The translations under genes were made by a program, and so were the position numbers. The notes beneath the pieces were generated by a model that worked only from the letters and a program-made list of their open reading frames with translations, did no database searches and was not told the origin of the DNA. This document shows, piece by piece, positions 46,922-55,989 of a DNA stretch of 64,000 nt (position 1 is its first letter; each line of letters begins with the position of its first letter). This DNA is from Paenibacillus aquistagni. GTDB taxonomy: Bacteria; Bacillota; Bacilli; Paenibacillales; Paenibacillaceae. Where the stretch lies: contig NZ_FXAZ01000001.1 of assembly GCF_900177815.1 (NCBI RefSeq), positions 434,001-498,000 of the forward strand, given 5' to 3'.

Positions 46922-47079
46922 TGGATGTTTCACGCCTCCCTTTCATTCCCATTCCTAGACCTTCCTTAACTGTATCATGCTGCTGGGTAGGTACACAAGC
47001 CGATTTATGGGTGCTGCATAGCTTATGTTAAGTAACCCTCAGCAATATCCCATGATACGGACAAAGGTGGTTCAGAGAA

Positions 47080-47286
47080 ATGGCTAAAGGAAAATCGACA
47101 AAGAAGAAAAAAGAGTTAAGCGGCGGGCGTGCACAAAATAACATGCGTATGGTCACTTCTGATCGATGCGAGGCATGTCCCACTCCTTGCTCACGGGGCC
47201 TTGCCTACGCTGCTCGTATGAAGGAGCCGGGGGCTGTTGGCCAAGGTGTTCCTTGCGTTCTTACGAAAACGAAGATTGGGGGATAA
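47080..47286 (+). CDS. small basic cysteine-containing protein
   Basis: A 68-residue product with a lysine-rich N-terminus (AKGKSTKKKKELSGGRAQNN), then C-E-A-C-P-T-P-C and a further cysteine near the end (VPCVLTKTK), which could form a small metal site. AAAGGTGG precedes ATG 47080 by nine bases. I do not recognise a family. Nothing certain lies in the 189 bases that follow. Confidence 0.6.
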   Translation: MAKGKSTKKKKELSGGRAQNNMRMVTSDRCEACPTPCSRGLAYAARMKEPGAVGQGVPCVLTKTKIGG

Positions 47287-47475
47287 ATCGTTCCCTCTTA
47301 TACCTTGTAGATCTTGAATCAACCAGCATTTAGGAGGAGGCCCATATGGCTTCCTTTTATTTTGATTTATCCCTCTAAAAGTTCAATGAAAAAGGGGAGG
47401 CATGTCCAAGGAAATGCGCAACTCTGCTGTATAAAAAGAGTATAACTATACAACAAAGCAATTGGAGGTACCCAC

Positions 47476-48051
47476 ATGAAATGCAAGAAAATTGCGGCAC
47501 TCGTATTATTGGGTTCAATTATTGGAGGCACGTATGTCTCTTCGATTCCTCAGGCCCATGCACAGAGTGGTTCAGAACGGATTGAAGTACAAGTAAATGG
47601 CAGTAGCGTATCAGACGCCGGGGTGATCATTGATGGTAAAACCTATCTGTCCGTCCGTGAGCTTCAGGATACGATTCAAGGGTTTATTTATTGGGATGCA
47701 GCCAATAAGAAGCTGTACATCGATAAGCCGAATGTCCATATGATGACGTTCAAGGACAAGAACATGTTTGGCAAGGTTCAAACGGGCAAGACGACATTTT
47801 CAGTTCATGTCCAAGTGGATGACTTGAAATCCAAAGTGGATGGCATTCGTTTGAGTATTGTAGATCCAAATGGAAAGTCGACCGATATTGAGCAGTCCAA
47901 GCTAAGTGCACAAGAGGATAATTTCTGGTTCCGTTCGAAGGATTTCAGCTATGATTTTAAATCGAAGGGAAAATATACCGTCAATTGCTACTTAAAGCAG
48001 CAAAATGGCGACTATACGCTGGTATCCAAAAAAACACTGGATGCAATCTAA
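47476..48051 (+). CDS. secreted stalk-domain (copper amine oxidase N-terminal-like) protein
   Basis: A 191-residue exported protein. A signal peptide (KKIAALVLLGSIIGGTYVSS ... AHA|QSG) precedes a copper-amine-oxidase N-terminal-like stalk unit (EVQVNGSSVSDAGVIIDGKT, YLSVRELQD, LYIDKP), common on Paenibacillus surface proteins. The second half is a beta-sandwich-like domain (TFSVHVQVDDLKSKVDGIRL ... KGKYTVNCYL). ATG 47476 follows GGAGGTACCC. No enzyme activity is implied. Confidence 0.8.
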   Translation: MKCKKIAALVLLGSIIGGTYVSSIPQAHAQSGSERIEVQVNGSSVSDAGVIIDGKTYLSVRELQDTIQGFIYWDAANKKLYIDKPNVHMMTFKDKNMFGKVQTGKTTFSVHVQVDDLKSKVDGIRLSIVDPNGKSTDIEQSKLSAQEDNFWFRSKDFSYDFKSKGKYTVNCYLKQQNGDYTLVSKKTLDAI

Positions 48052-48235
48052 TGAATGACTTTGATGGAGCAGTGGTTATACTATAAGCATGTATCGATAA
48101 TATGGAACTTCGTTTTACAGCTTGTACATAGCAGATATGAGCATGTATGCTTACATTGACCTCAATAACAGAACATGTTACGATACATGATATTGCATTA
48201 TCAAATCACTGTAGGATTCAAAGGAGAACGATTCA

Positions 48236-48541
48236 ATGAGCGAACATAAGCATGATGCGAACTGTGGGCATGACCATGACCATGATCACGAGCATGAAGA
48301 GTTCGTTGTTACCTTGATCGATGAGGATGGCAATGAAATAGATATGGCTCTTGTTGAGACATTTAATGTGGAAGATCAACTATATGCCCTTTTGCTTGAG
48401 CGCAACAACCCTGAAGCAGATGGCGTTATCGTACGTGTGGATGAAGACGGAGACGATATGGTCTTGAACGCAATTGAAGACGATGAAGAGTGGAATCGTG
48501 TACAACAAGCTTATGAAGAACTAGCTGCTTCTGAAGGCTAA
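48236..48541 (+). CDS. DUF1292 protein with histidine-rich N-terminus
   Basis: A 101-residue acidic protein. After HKHDANCGHDHDHDHEHEE it has the DUF1292 pattern (FVVTLIDEDGNEIDMALVET, EDQLYALLLE, VIVRVDEDGDDMVLNAIEDD). DUF1292 proteins such as YrzB are small and of unknown function. The His/Asp tract suggests metal binding. ATG 48236 follows AAAGGAG. Confidence 0.85.
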   Translation: MSEHKHDANCGHDHDHDHEHEEFVVTLIDEDGNEIDMALVETFNVEDQLYALLLERNNPEADGVIVRVDEDGDDMVLNAIEDDEEWNRVQQAYEELAASEG

Positions 48542-48554
48542 GCATAAGCAGTAA

Positions 48555-48586
48555 AGAAGCTCCAAGGAATATGGAGCTTCTTTTTT
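48555..48586 (+). terminator. intrinsic terminator
   Basis: AGAAGCTCCA-AGGAATA-TGGAGCTTCT with T-run, 14 bases after the DUF1292 gene. Confidence 0.9.
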
Positions 48587-48619
48587 ATGTTCATTTGCGT
48601 CGCAGAGCTGAACATGGGA

Positions 48620-49039
48620 CTACTTTCTCGGGTTGCAGTACATGAGTCTGCCATTGAACAGCTGGAGTTCGGCCTTCCATGTCTTGGCGAGGTAGCGGCA
48701 AAGCTCATTGGCTTTGGATTTATCACCGCTTGTTGCTGTATCGGGTAGCACGACCTCAACATAATGCGAAGCGGCATCTTCTTTCAGATTCGTGCCAGTT
48801 CCCAGCAGAATACAGCGGTAAATGGGTTCATTCCCTTGAAGGATAAGGCCTTTATCCTCGAATCCTGGCTTGCTGGTTATGGTGTATGGAAAGGCGGCCT
48901 CCTCATATTCCCAACTGAGCTGCCGGCCAGTCAGGGCAGCTTGTTCCTTGTAGTGCATCAACTGTTCCTGCAGTCCTTCAAGATTAATGGAAGGGATCGT
49001 GGATCCTTTAACAAATGAAATGATCGCACGTTGGCTCAT
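48620..49039 (-). CDS. uncharacterised protein, possibly DUF1885
   Basis: A 139-residue soluble protein (SQRAIISFVKGSTIPSINLE ... LQLFNGRLMYCNPRK) with mixed alpha/beta character. I recall a similar pattern in DUF1885 proteins of Bacillus and Paenibacillus but cannot confirm it. ATG 49039 is seven bases after AGGAGG; the ATG at 49042 is four away. It stands alone between speA and the DUF1292 gene. Confidence 0.6.
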   Translation of the reverse strand: MSQRAIISFVKGSTIPSINLEGLQEQLMHYKEQAALTGRQLSWEYEEAAFPYTITSKPGFEDKGLILQGNEPIYRCILLGTGTNLKEDAASHYVEVVLPDTATSGDKSKANELCRYLAKTWKAELQLFNGRLMYCNPRK

Positions 49040-49239
49040 CATCTAGCCTCCTGTCTTAGTGCTTCGTTGAAATACTCCCTCTTACACTGTACACATCAAG
49101 GTGGACAAATAGTCCAATATATTTGCACGAGAAGCCTTAGTGGCAGTCACACAGCACACCCTTACACCAATAAAAGTTTACATAAAAAAAGCAAGGCTGC
49201 CCGATACTCCAGACAACCATGCTCCTATGATCAATGAGG

Positions 49240-50718
49240 CTACTCGAAGATAGCCGTCTCTTCTTTTATCACCTTAACATAATGGATGCTGCGATCTTCA
49301 GGACCTTTGACAGGCAGACCTACATCAACATGATCTCTGATGTAATCAATATTATCCTGAGAAATCACTTCCCCAGGAAGCAGGATTGGAATGCCTGGCG
49401 GGTAAACATAGATAAACTCCGCAATGATTCTCCCTGCTGATTCCTTGAACGGTATAATCTCCGTATCCCCATAAAAAGCATCGCGCGGAATCAAAGAGAG
49501 CTGAGGGATCTCCGGAATCTTCACAACAAGCTCTTGCACTTCATTGACATTGTAATACTGCGCAGACAAATCGCGGAGCGCACGAAGCAGAATGCCGATC
49601 GACTCCTCGTTATCACCAGAGGTAACAAGACAAAGAATGTTGTACATATCGCTAAGCTCGACCTCAAGATTGTAATGCTCGCGCAGCCAGTTTTCTGTCT
49701 CATAGCCGGTAATGCCAAGATGGCGCACATGGATGGTCAGCTTGGTTGGATCATAGCTGTAGGTCGCCTCGCTGCCCAGAATCTCATCTCCAAAGCAATA
49801 TAAGCCCGGAATTTCATTAATCTGTTGTCTTGCCCCTTGTGCTAAGTCAATTGCCTGCTCGGCAATCGCTTCGCCATTCAAGGCAAGATTGCGTCTTGAC
49901 GTATCAAGTGATGCCAGCAGCGGATAAGAGGTCGAGGTTGTTGTCAGCATGCTGAAGATGGTTTGTATGCGATAAGGGTTAACAAGGCCATTCTTCGTGT
50001 TGACATTCAAGATCGAGCTCTGCGTCATTGAACCGCCTAGCTTATGCACGCTCGTTGCTGCCATATCGGCACCAGCCTGCATGGCAGACATCGGGAGTTG
50101 GTCATGAAAATGAATGAGCACACCGTGCGCTTCATCCACCAATACCGGTACTTCATAGGAATGCGCAAGATCTACGATTTCTTTGAGATCGGCACAAATT
50201 CCGAAGTATGTGGGATTAATAACAAGCACAGCCTTAGCATCGGGATGCTTCTCTAAGGCTCTGCGAATCGAGCGTGTCGTGACGCCATGGTCAATGCCAA
50301 GATTGCTGTCACGCGCCGGAGAGACAAATACCGGCTTCGCTCCTGCAAAGATAATCGCAGACATGATCGACTTATGCACGTTGCGTGGAACGATAATTTT
50401 ATCTCCAGGCGAGCAGACGGACATAATCATCGTTATGATCGCTCCGCTCGTTCCTTGTACGCTAAAGTAGGTGTAGTCCGCACCGAAGGCATCAGCAGCT
50501 AGCTGTTGCGCCTCCGCGATGACCCCCGTAGGCTGGTGAAGATCATCCAGCGGGGCAATATTTATCAGGTCTATGGAGAGGGCCTGATCACCAATGAAAG
50601 ATCGGAACTCCTGGTCCATTCCGACGCCTTTCTTATGGCCTGGAATATGAAATTGCACAGGATTGTTCGCAGCATGCTCCTTTAAAGCAGTAAATAATGG
50701 TGTTCGACGATGGTCCAT
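49240..50718 (-). CDS. speA: Orn/Lys/Arg decarboxylase family protein (arginine decarboxylase type)
   Basis: A 492-residue PLP enzyme of the large basic amino acid decarboxylase family. NPVQFHIPGHKKGVGMD, ALSIDLINIAPLDDLHQPTG, VQGTSGAIITMIM, VLVDEAHGVLIHFHD and the cofactor lysine in ATSVHKLGGSMTQSS are all present, as is the C-terminal domain from about residue 380 (YPPGIPILLPGE). In Bacillus such a protein is SpeA, which makes agmatine for polyamines; YaaO-like paralogues have uncertain substrates. ATG 50718 gives the standard MDHRRTPLFTAL start; the longer frame adds 25 unlikely residues. Confidence 0.88.
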   Translation of the reverse strand: MDHRRTPLFTALKEHAANNPVQFHIPGHKKGVGMDQEFRSFIGDQALSIDLINIAPLDDLHQPTGVIAEAQQLAADAFGADYTYFSVQGTSGAIITMIMSVCSPGDKIIVPRNVHKSIMSAIIFAGAKPVFVSPARDSNLGIDHGVTTRSIRRALEKHPDAKAVLVINPTYFGICADLKEIVDLAHSYEVPVLVDEAHGVLIHFHDQLPMSAMQAGADMAATSVHKLGGSMTQSSILNVNTKNGLVNPYRIQTIFSMLTTTSTSYPLLASLDTSRRNLALNGEAIAEQAIDLAQGARQQINEIPGLYCFGDEILGSEATYSYDPTKLTIHVRHLGITGYETENWLREHYNLEVELSDMYNILCLVTSGDNEESIGILLRALRDLSAQYYNVNEVQELVVKIPEIPQLSLIPRDAFYGDTEIIPFKESAGRIIAEFIYVYPPGIPILLPGEVISQDNIDYIRDHVDVGLPVKGPEDRSIHYVKVIKEETAIFE

Positions 50719-50937
50719 CGCGGTTTCACAACCTTTCGTGTTGGGATAAGCTCTGACCCAGCAGGCTATCGCTTGAATTAAACAAACAAGCATAAGTTTA
50801 ACAAAAACAGGGGGGAATGCAAGTACAATTTCAAGCCTTTATTAGGAGAATGTTCGGAAATACCGGACGATGCTTGTTCAAGAGAATGTCATGACCCTGC
50901 ATAGTAAAATGTGGTAGGATGTGATGGGAGGGAAGTT

Positions 50938-52113
50938 ATGAAAAAACCATTGTTTGTCGTTGTGCTTATGCTCATGATGGTATTCATCGGATTCGGCATT
51001 ATTATTCCTGTTCTGCCGCGCTTGATTACAGATGCAGGCGCCAATGAATTCCATTTGGGCTTAATGCTCTCTATTTATTCGTTGATCTCATTCGTTCTGT
51101 CGCCGCTGTGGGGGGGCTTGTCAGAGCGGGTAGGCCGCCGTCCCGTTATTCTGATTGGAATATTCGGATTCAGCTTGAGTTATCTGCTCTTCGCGCTAGC
51201 TGACGGCCAGCTATGGCTGATGTATGTGTCGCGCATTTTAGGCGGCTTGTTTGCCGGAGCTGTGACTGCTGTGATAGTGGCTTATGTGGCGGATATGACG
51301 ACAGAGGAGACAAGAACGAAAGGAATGGGCCTCGTGGGAGCTGCCATTGGGCTTGGCTTTACGTTTGGACCCGCTTTTGGCGGATTGCTTAGCCGCTATG
51401 GGCTGTTTGTTCCTTTTGCAGCCGCTTCATTGCTGACCTTGATTACAGCCATACTCGGGGTATTCTGGCTGAAGGAATCGCTGCCGAAGGAGAAAAGACA
51501 GCAGCGAGCAGCTCAGGCATCAAGATGGACAGCCTTTGCCGGCCGGATGAAGTATTTGTACGTGCTGTCGTTCTTCGTGACCTTTACATTAGCAGGCCTA
51601 GAAGCGACTCTGCTTTATTTCCAAGCGGTGCGCATCCCTGATGTGACAACGGAGGACATAGGCTGGATGTTCTTCTTCTGTGGATTGGCAGGTGCGCTGG
51701 TTCAAGGGGGCGTGGTACGGCGTTACATCAAAAAAGGCGGGGAGCATAAAGCTATCTTTGCAGGGCTGCTGCTGTCTGCTTTAGGCTTCGTCCTGCTGTT
51801 GTTCTCCAGTTCATTTTGGAACGCCACGATATACCTGTGCATCTTTGGCATTGGCAATGCGCTTATAAGGCCTTGTGTGACATCACTGATTACACAGAAG
51901 TCGACAGTTAGCCACGGCGTCGCTTCGGGACTTAATTCCTCCATGGACAGCTTTGGCCGTATTACCGGACCGCTGCTTGCTACGGCGGTATTCAGCCTGC
52001 ATGTGAATCTGCCATTTGTAATTGGTGCAGTTCTGTCTGTTGGCGCGCTTGGCTTGCTATTCAAGTTTGTAGCGCTGGATCGAGCGGGCAATCGTGAGCG
52101 TATGCCAGCCTAA
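50938..52113 (+). CDS. MFS multidrug/tetracycline-type efflux transporter
   Basis: A 391-residue transporter with 12 predicted helices. Motif A is GGLSERVGRRPVILIG between helices 2 and 3, with a GIIIPVLPRL stretch in helix 1 and GPAFGGLLSRYG (motif C region) in helix 5, as in the drug:H+ antiporter group (TetA(L)/YfmO-like). ATG 50938 follows GGGAGGGAAG. Its substrate cannot be read from sequence. It is transcribed toward a bidirectional terminator. Confidence 0.85.
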   Translation: MKKPLFVVVLMLMMVFIGFGIIIPVLPRLITDAGANEFHLGLMLSIYSLISFVLSPLWGGLSERVGRRPVILIGIFGFSLSYLLFALADGQLWLMYVSRILGGLFAGAVTAVIVAYVADMTTEETRTKGMGLVGAAIGLGFTFGPAFGGLLSRYGLFVPFAAASLLTLITAILGVFWLKESLPKEKRQQRAAQASRWTAFAGRMKYLYVLSFFVTFTLAGLEATLLYFQAVRIPDVTTEDIGWMFFFCGLAGALVQGGVVRRYIKKGGEHKAIFAGLLLSALGFVLLLFSSSFWNATIYLCIFGIGNALIRPCVTSLITQKSTVSHGVASGLNSSMDSFGRITGPLLATAVFSLHVNLPFVIGAVLSVGALGLLFKFVALDRAGNRERMPA

Positions 52114-52248
52114 GGAGGAGCAGGCACTTTGCTGCTCATGCTTGATACAGTTGTAAGAGGATAGCGTAATAAGTTGATCGTTAAGTAAGCTTATACTAGG
52201 TATATCAGATTGAGGTTATACACTAATATTCATATACCTCTCTACAAT

Positions 52249-52292
52249 AAGGGGACTGACTGTTGTTATAAGACACCATGTCAGTCCCCTTT
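52249..52292 (+). terminator. terminator between MFS and TetR genes
   Basis: AAGGGGACTGAC ... GTCAGTCCCCTTT, an 11-bp stem with a 19-base loop. It may also serve the convergent TetR transcript. Confidence 0.85.
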
Positions 52293-52341
52293 GTTGTATT
52301 TGGAAGAGTAGATGCTTTACGGGAAGAGCGGCAAGCTTTCC

Positions 52342-53031
52342 TCACTCAGGCTTCGCCTGCGGTGCAGCAACACCATGCATGATGAACTGAACCGTACGTT
52401 CAAGCTCTGTCTCGTCGTCTTGCCATGGTCCATTTGGCAAAAAAAGATGACGGACCAAGAGAAATCCCACCACATTGGTTATCGTGAAGCGAAGAATCGC
52501 ATGGGAGGGGAGATTGATAAGCTCCTTGTCAGCTTTGGAGCGCTCCACGACAAGCTGTGCCCGGTAGAATAGCTGCTCCGTTACGGTCTTTATAAATTCC
52601 TCGCGGAGCTCCTCATGAAAAGGAATCTCCTGAATAAGCAGGCGGATGGCCTGCTTATGCTTTACGAAAAAGTCATGCCGATTCTTAAGCACGGCCATGA
52701 CGAACTGGGCATAGCTGTCATGTGGGGTATCCACGATTTGCTGCAGGTCTCGAAGTACGAATGGGGCAAGCAGCTTGGTCATGAGCGGCGAGAGGATCGA
52801 GAACAACAGGTCTTTTTTGGTTTTGTAGTGTCGGAAGATGGTTCCTTCAGCAACGCCTGCTTTTTTGGCGATCTCATTGGTGGATGCAGCGGCATATCCC
52901 TTCTCAGAAAAAATGTCCAGCGCGGCTGCTGCAATCCTCTTCTGTTTATCTGTCATTTTCTCCCGATCTTCAAGTTCTAGCTGATTCAGCAGTTCAATCC
53001 ATGCGGATTGCTCGTTATGATCCTTAGACAA
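52342..53031 (-). CDS. TetR/AcrR family repressor
   Basis: A 229-residue regulator: after a charged 25-residue lead-in, the helix-turn-helix domain covers residues 28-75 (RIAAAALDIFSEKGYAAAST, IAKKAGVAEGTIFRHYKTKK). The all-helical C-terminal ligand domain follows. TTG 53031 is nine bases after GGAG. It is third in the leftward ABC-2 exporter operon, 17 bases after the permease, and most likely represses that operon at the palindrome at 54971. Confidence 0.9.
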   Translation of the reverse strand: MSKDHNEQSAWIELLNQLELEDREKMTDKQKRIAAAALDIFSEKGYAAASTNEIAKKAGVAEGTIFRHYKTKKDLLFSILSPLMTKLLAPFVLRDLQQIVDTPHDSYAQFVMAVLKNRHDFFVKHKQAIRLLIQEIPFHEELREEFIKTVTEQLFYRAQLVVERSKADKELINLPSHAILRFTITNVVGFLLVRHLFLPNGPWQDDETELERTVQFIMHGVAAPQAKPE

Positions 53032-53048
53032 CGTTTATCACTCCTACA

Positions 53049-54158
53049 TCAAATCGATCGATATTTTCGAAGCGCCCATACATTTAGCACAAGAAACGCA
53101 GTCGCGAATAAAACAAGCACCATAATGGATGGGGCGATTGCCTCGAAGCCTTTGCCACGTATCATAACATCAATTAGCGCGTCAGAGCCATAGGTGAGCG
53201 GGAGCAGCACGGATATCCATTGAAGCCACTCAGGCATTGCCTCCAGCGGGAACAGTCCACAGAAGAATACCTGCGGCACAATGATGAGCGGAATGAATTG
53301 GAACATTTGAAATTCATTCGCAGCAAATGCCGACATAAGCGTTCCCAAGCTCAAGGCTGTCAATGCGAGACAAAGGGCGATCAGCAGTACGTACCAGAAG
53401 CTGCCCTCGATTTGCAAATGCAATACATAGGTAGCGTATGCTGTAATAATGATGGTTTGCAGTAAAGCGAAGAAACCAAATCCAATCGTATATCCAGCAA
53501 CGATCTCCGATCGTCTAAGCGGCGAGGCCAGCAATCGGTCAAGTGTGCCGTAGGTTCGTTCGCGCAGGAAAGAGACTCCTGAGATCATAAACACGAACAA
53601 GAAGACAAAGACGCCGATGAGCATGGGACCGATGCGGTCGAAGGTGCTCATATCCTTATCCCCGTACAAGGTGTCCACGACAAGCTCAGGCTGCGCAATT
53701 TGGACGAAAGGGGCTGCTTGCTTGGCGTTTGCAGGTGATGGGGGCAGCTTCTCTTGCAGCTTAGCCGTTAAGGGAGCAACCATCGACTGCATCGCTTCTT
53801 GAATGGATTGCATGGTTTCTTTGCTCATCGAAGGATCGCTGCCTTCTAAGGTCACATTTACAAGCGGCTTCATATTTTCGATGGTCAATTGAAGATATGC
53901 ATCGAGTGCTCCATCCTCCATGGCTAGCTTCGCCCTATTCTGGTCATCATAACGGATCCAATCCGGATGAATGCCTTCAACAACCTCAGCTATCGTGGCT
54001 TCTGCGACATAACCGATTTTCGGTTCAGGAAGAGAGCCGCCAAACACCGCATACATTAAGGTCATAACAACAAGCGGAGCAACAAAGATCAGAGCGAGCG
54101 TCCGCTTGTCCCGACGCATCTGACGGATGATTCGACGGACTATTGCGCGTATTCTCAT
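53049..54158 (-). CDS. ABC-2 family export permease
   Basis: A 369-residue permease. One N-terminal helix (LALIFVAPLVVMTLMYAVFG) is followed by a ~150-residue extracytoplasmic domain and five clustered helices in the C-terminal half (IGPMLIGVFVFLFVFMISGV, ILHP-like GTLDRLLASPLRRSEIV loop, FIPLIIVPQVFFCGLFPLEA). The arrangement is that of YhaP/DrrB-like drug or lipid exporters. Its ATG overlaps the ATPase stop by four bases (ATGA). Confidence 0.9.
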   Translation of the reverse strand: MRIRAIVRRIIRQMRRDKRTLALIFVAPLVVMTLMYAVFGGSLPEPKIGYVAEATIAEVVEGIHPDWIRYDDQNRAKLAMEDGALDAYLQLTIENMKPLVNVTLEGSDPSMSKETMQSIQEAMQSMVAPLTAKLQEKLPPSPANAKQAAPFVQIAQPELVVDTLYGDKDMSTFDRIGPMLIGVFVFLFVFMISGVSFLRERTYGTLDRLLASPLRRSEIVAGYTIGFGFFALLQTIIITAYATYVLHLQIEGSFWYVLLIALCLALTALSLGTLMSAFAANEFQMFQFIPLIIVPQVFFCGLFPLEAMPEWLQWISVLLPLTYGSDALIDVMIRGKGFEAIAPSIMVLVLFATAFLVLNVWALRKYRSI

Positions 54159-54910
54159 GCTCTTGCACCTCCACTGAATTGAATAAACACTTCTTCTAGC
54201 GACTTTGCTTGATGCTGGTCTTTCAGCTCATCAGGGGAGCCTACTGCTATCAATCTTCCATCGCGCAAGAGCGCAATCCGCTCGCATTGCTCAGCCTCAT
54301 CCATAACGTGAGTCGTTACTACGATTGTGGTTCCGTTCATTTTCAGCTCATTGAGCGTCTTCCATATCGATTGGCGCAATACGGGATCAATACCTACAGT
54401 AGGTTCATCCAGTACGAGCACCTCTGGTTCATGAAGCAGGGCAATCGCAAGAGACAAGCGGCGCTTCATCCCGCCAGAGAATTGATGAATGGGCTTCTTG
54501 GCATGGGGAAGCAGGTTAACAAGCTCTAGTACGGCTTGGATTCGTTCTTTCTTATACGCACCTTTTAGTCCATACAAGGAAGCGAAGAAATCTATATTTT
54601 CATAGGCGGACAGTTCATGATAGAGCGCATCCGACTGCGCCATGTATCCGATACGCTGGAATACTTGAAGATTAGGCAGCTTCGTTCCAAGCGTGATGAC
54701 CTCGCCTGTATCCGGCTGCTCCATTCCAATCATCAGCTTAATCGTTGTTGTTTTCCCGGATCCAGAGGGGCCAAGCATGCCGAACATATCTCCTTTTTGC
54801 ACAGAGAAACTAGTCGGGTGGATAACGGTGTGCTTTTCATACGTCTTCGATACCTCCCGCAGTGCGATGACGGGCTGGTTCATGCTGGATGGCTTCATAT
54901 CGATCATCAT
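54155..54910 (-). CDS. ABC-2 exporter ATPase
   Basis: A 251-residue DrrA/CcmA-type ATPase: Walker A GPSGSGKTT, Q-loop YMAQSDALYHELSAYENI, signature FSGGMKRRLSLAIALL, Walker B VLVLDEPTVGIDP and switch histidine in VVTTHVMDEAEQ. ATG 54910 is six bases after AAGGAG, in a run of three ATG codons (54913, 54910, 54907). First gene of the ATPase-permease-TetR operon. Confidence 0.9.
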   Translation of the reverse strand: MMIDMKPSSMNQPVIALREVSKTYEKHTVIHPTSFSVQKGDMFGMLGPSGSGKTTTIKLMIGMEQPDTGEVITLGTKLPNLQVFQRIGYMAQSDALYHELSAYENIDFFASLYGLKGAYKKERIQAVLELVNLLPHAKKPIHQFSGGMKRRLSLAIALLHEPEVLVLDEPTVGIDPVLRQSIWKTLNELKMNGTTIVVTTHVMDEAEQCERIALLRDGRLIAVGSPDELKDQHQAKSLEEVFIQFSGGARA

Positions 54911-54970
54911 CATGCTCTCCTTCACATGGGCATATTCATGAAATGAGCGAAGCTGCCCAAGAATTAAAAG

Positions 54971-55023
54971 TGAGTAATCACTCATTTTTTTATCATTATA
55001 ATCCTATCCTCCTTCCTTGTAAA
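54971..55023 (-). promoter_or_regulatory. promoter with TetR-type operator for the ABC-2 operon
   Basis: On the minus strand TTTACA (55018-55023), a 17-base spacer and a perfect TATAAT (54995-55000). The palindrome TGAGT-AATC-ACTCA (54971-54984) lies 10-24 bases downstream, over the expected start site, a typical repressor position. Confidence 0.78.
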
Positions 55024-55094
55024 GATCTAACTCGTAAAGAATAAGTTGCACGTGTGGGAAGGCAATCACTCTTCGTTCGTAGCTTGCTCCAAAT

Positions 55095-55126
55095 AAAAAA
55101 CACTCCCTCTTATCAAGGAAGTGTCT
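55095..55126 (-). terminator. intrinsic terminator after yktB
   Basis: Read leftward: ACACTTCC ... GGGAGTGT followed by six T residues, just after the yktB stop. Confidence 0.82.
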
Positions 55127-55130
55127 CTAA

Positions 55131-55769
55131 TTATGAATGCAATGCTTGTCCTGCGAGCTTGTACAGCGGCATTAACCGTTCAATCGTCTCGGAAGCAAGC
55201 TTCATAAAGGCATCGCCATTCTGAAGAATAGGATTGCTCGCATCGATATGGCGCCCAACGAGCCACTCGGCCGATTTGATATCACGGAAGCGGATAAGGG
55301 ACTGCTCCAGCTCTTGCTCGGACATATCCTTAAGGAAAGTGGCTTCTTTTTGCATATGATCTTGCGAGACCACATAATCTTGTGGCACAATCTGCTGAAT
55401 TTGCTCCATATCCTTCAAAAACAAGGATGCGATCTGCTGCTTATTGGTTGCTTCATAGATGAATGCAAGCCAAATAAAGACATGATCATCGAACAATCCA
55501 ACCTGAAAGTGAGGCAATGCCTTATAGCCTCGTTTATTCGGTCCAATCGCAAGCCAGGTGTCCTTCGGTGGATTTACAGTTCGGCGTGCATGCTTGGCAA
55601 TATGCAAAAACATCTCTTGGCCAGCGAGCAATGCGGCTTCACCGCTTAACTGTTCGCCGATGAGACGGAATTTTGGCTGTATGCGATCACGAATGGCTTC
55701 CATTCGGGCATCAAGGCCTTCGATATGGAACGTCTCGAAGTCGGCAGCGTGAAAGCCGTTAAAGGTCAT
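55131..55769 (-). CDS. yktB: DUF1054 family protein (YktB)
   Basis: A 212-residue protein with the DUF1054 pattern: FNGFHAADFETFHIEGLDAR, AKHARRTVNPPKDTWLAIGP, NKRGYKALPHFQVGLFDDHV, WLAFIYEA. Widespread in Bacilli; no function is established. ATG 55769 is preferred with AAAGGA about ten bases upstream. Confidence 0.88.
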   Translation of the reverse strand: MTFNGFHAADFETFHIEGLDARMEAIRDRIQPKFRLIGEQLSGEAALLAGQEMFLHIAKHARRTVNPPKDTWLAIGPNKRGYKALPHFQVGLFDDHVFIWLAFIYEATNKQQIASLFLKDMEQIQQIVPQDYVVSQDHMQKEATFLKDMSEQELEQSLIRFRDIKSAEWLVGRHIDASNPILQNGDAFMKLASETIERLMPLYKLAGQALHS

Positions 55770-55989
55770 GTATGATTCATCCTTTCTTCTGTAGGTTCTC
55801 ATTTATTATAGCATATTGCTTTCATTTAGATCTTTCTAGCGCAGGCTGAAGCAGGAAATCCACAAACTTGCGCGGTCTTAGGCTTCACAAGCATAAAGAA
55901 GCATTTCTTTCTAAAATCGAGTCAATAATCCAAGTTGCTCTTACATATGATGGAATATGGAAGCGATGACTAGGTAAGGAGGGATTGCC

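Noticed and set aside
50840..50870. Imperfect palindrome GTTCGG ... CCGGAC upstream of the MFS gene
   Set aside because: One arm is mismatched and no regulator gene is adjacent; too weak to call an operator.
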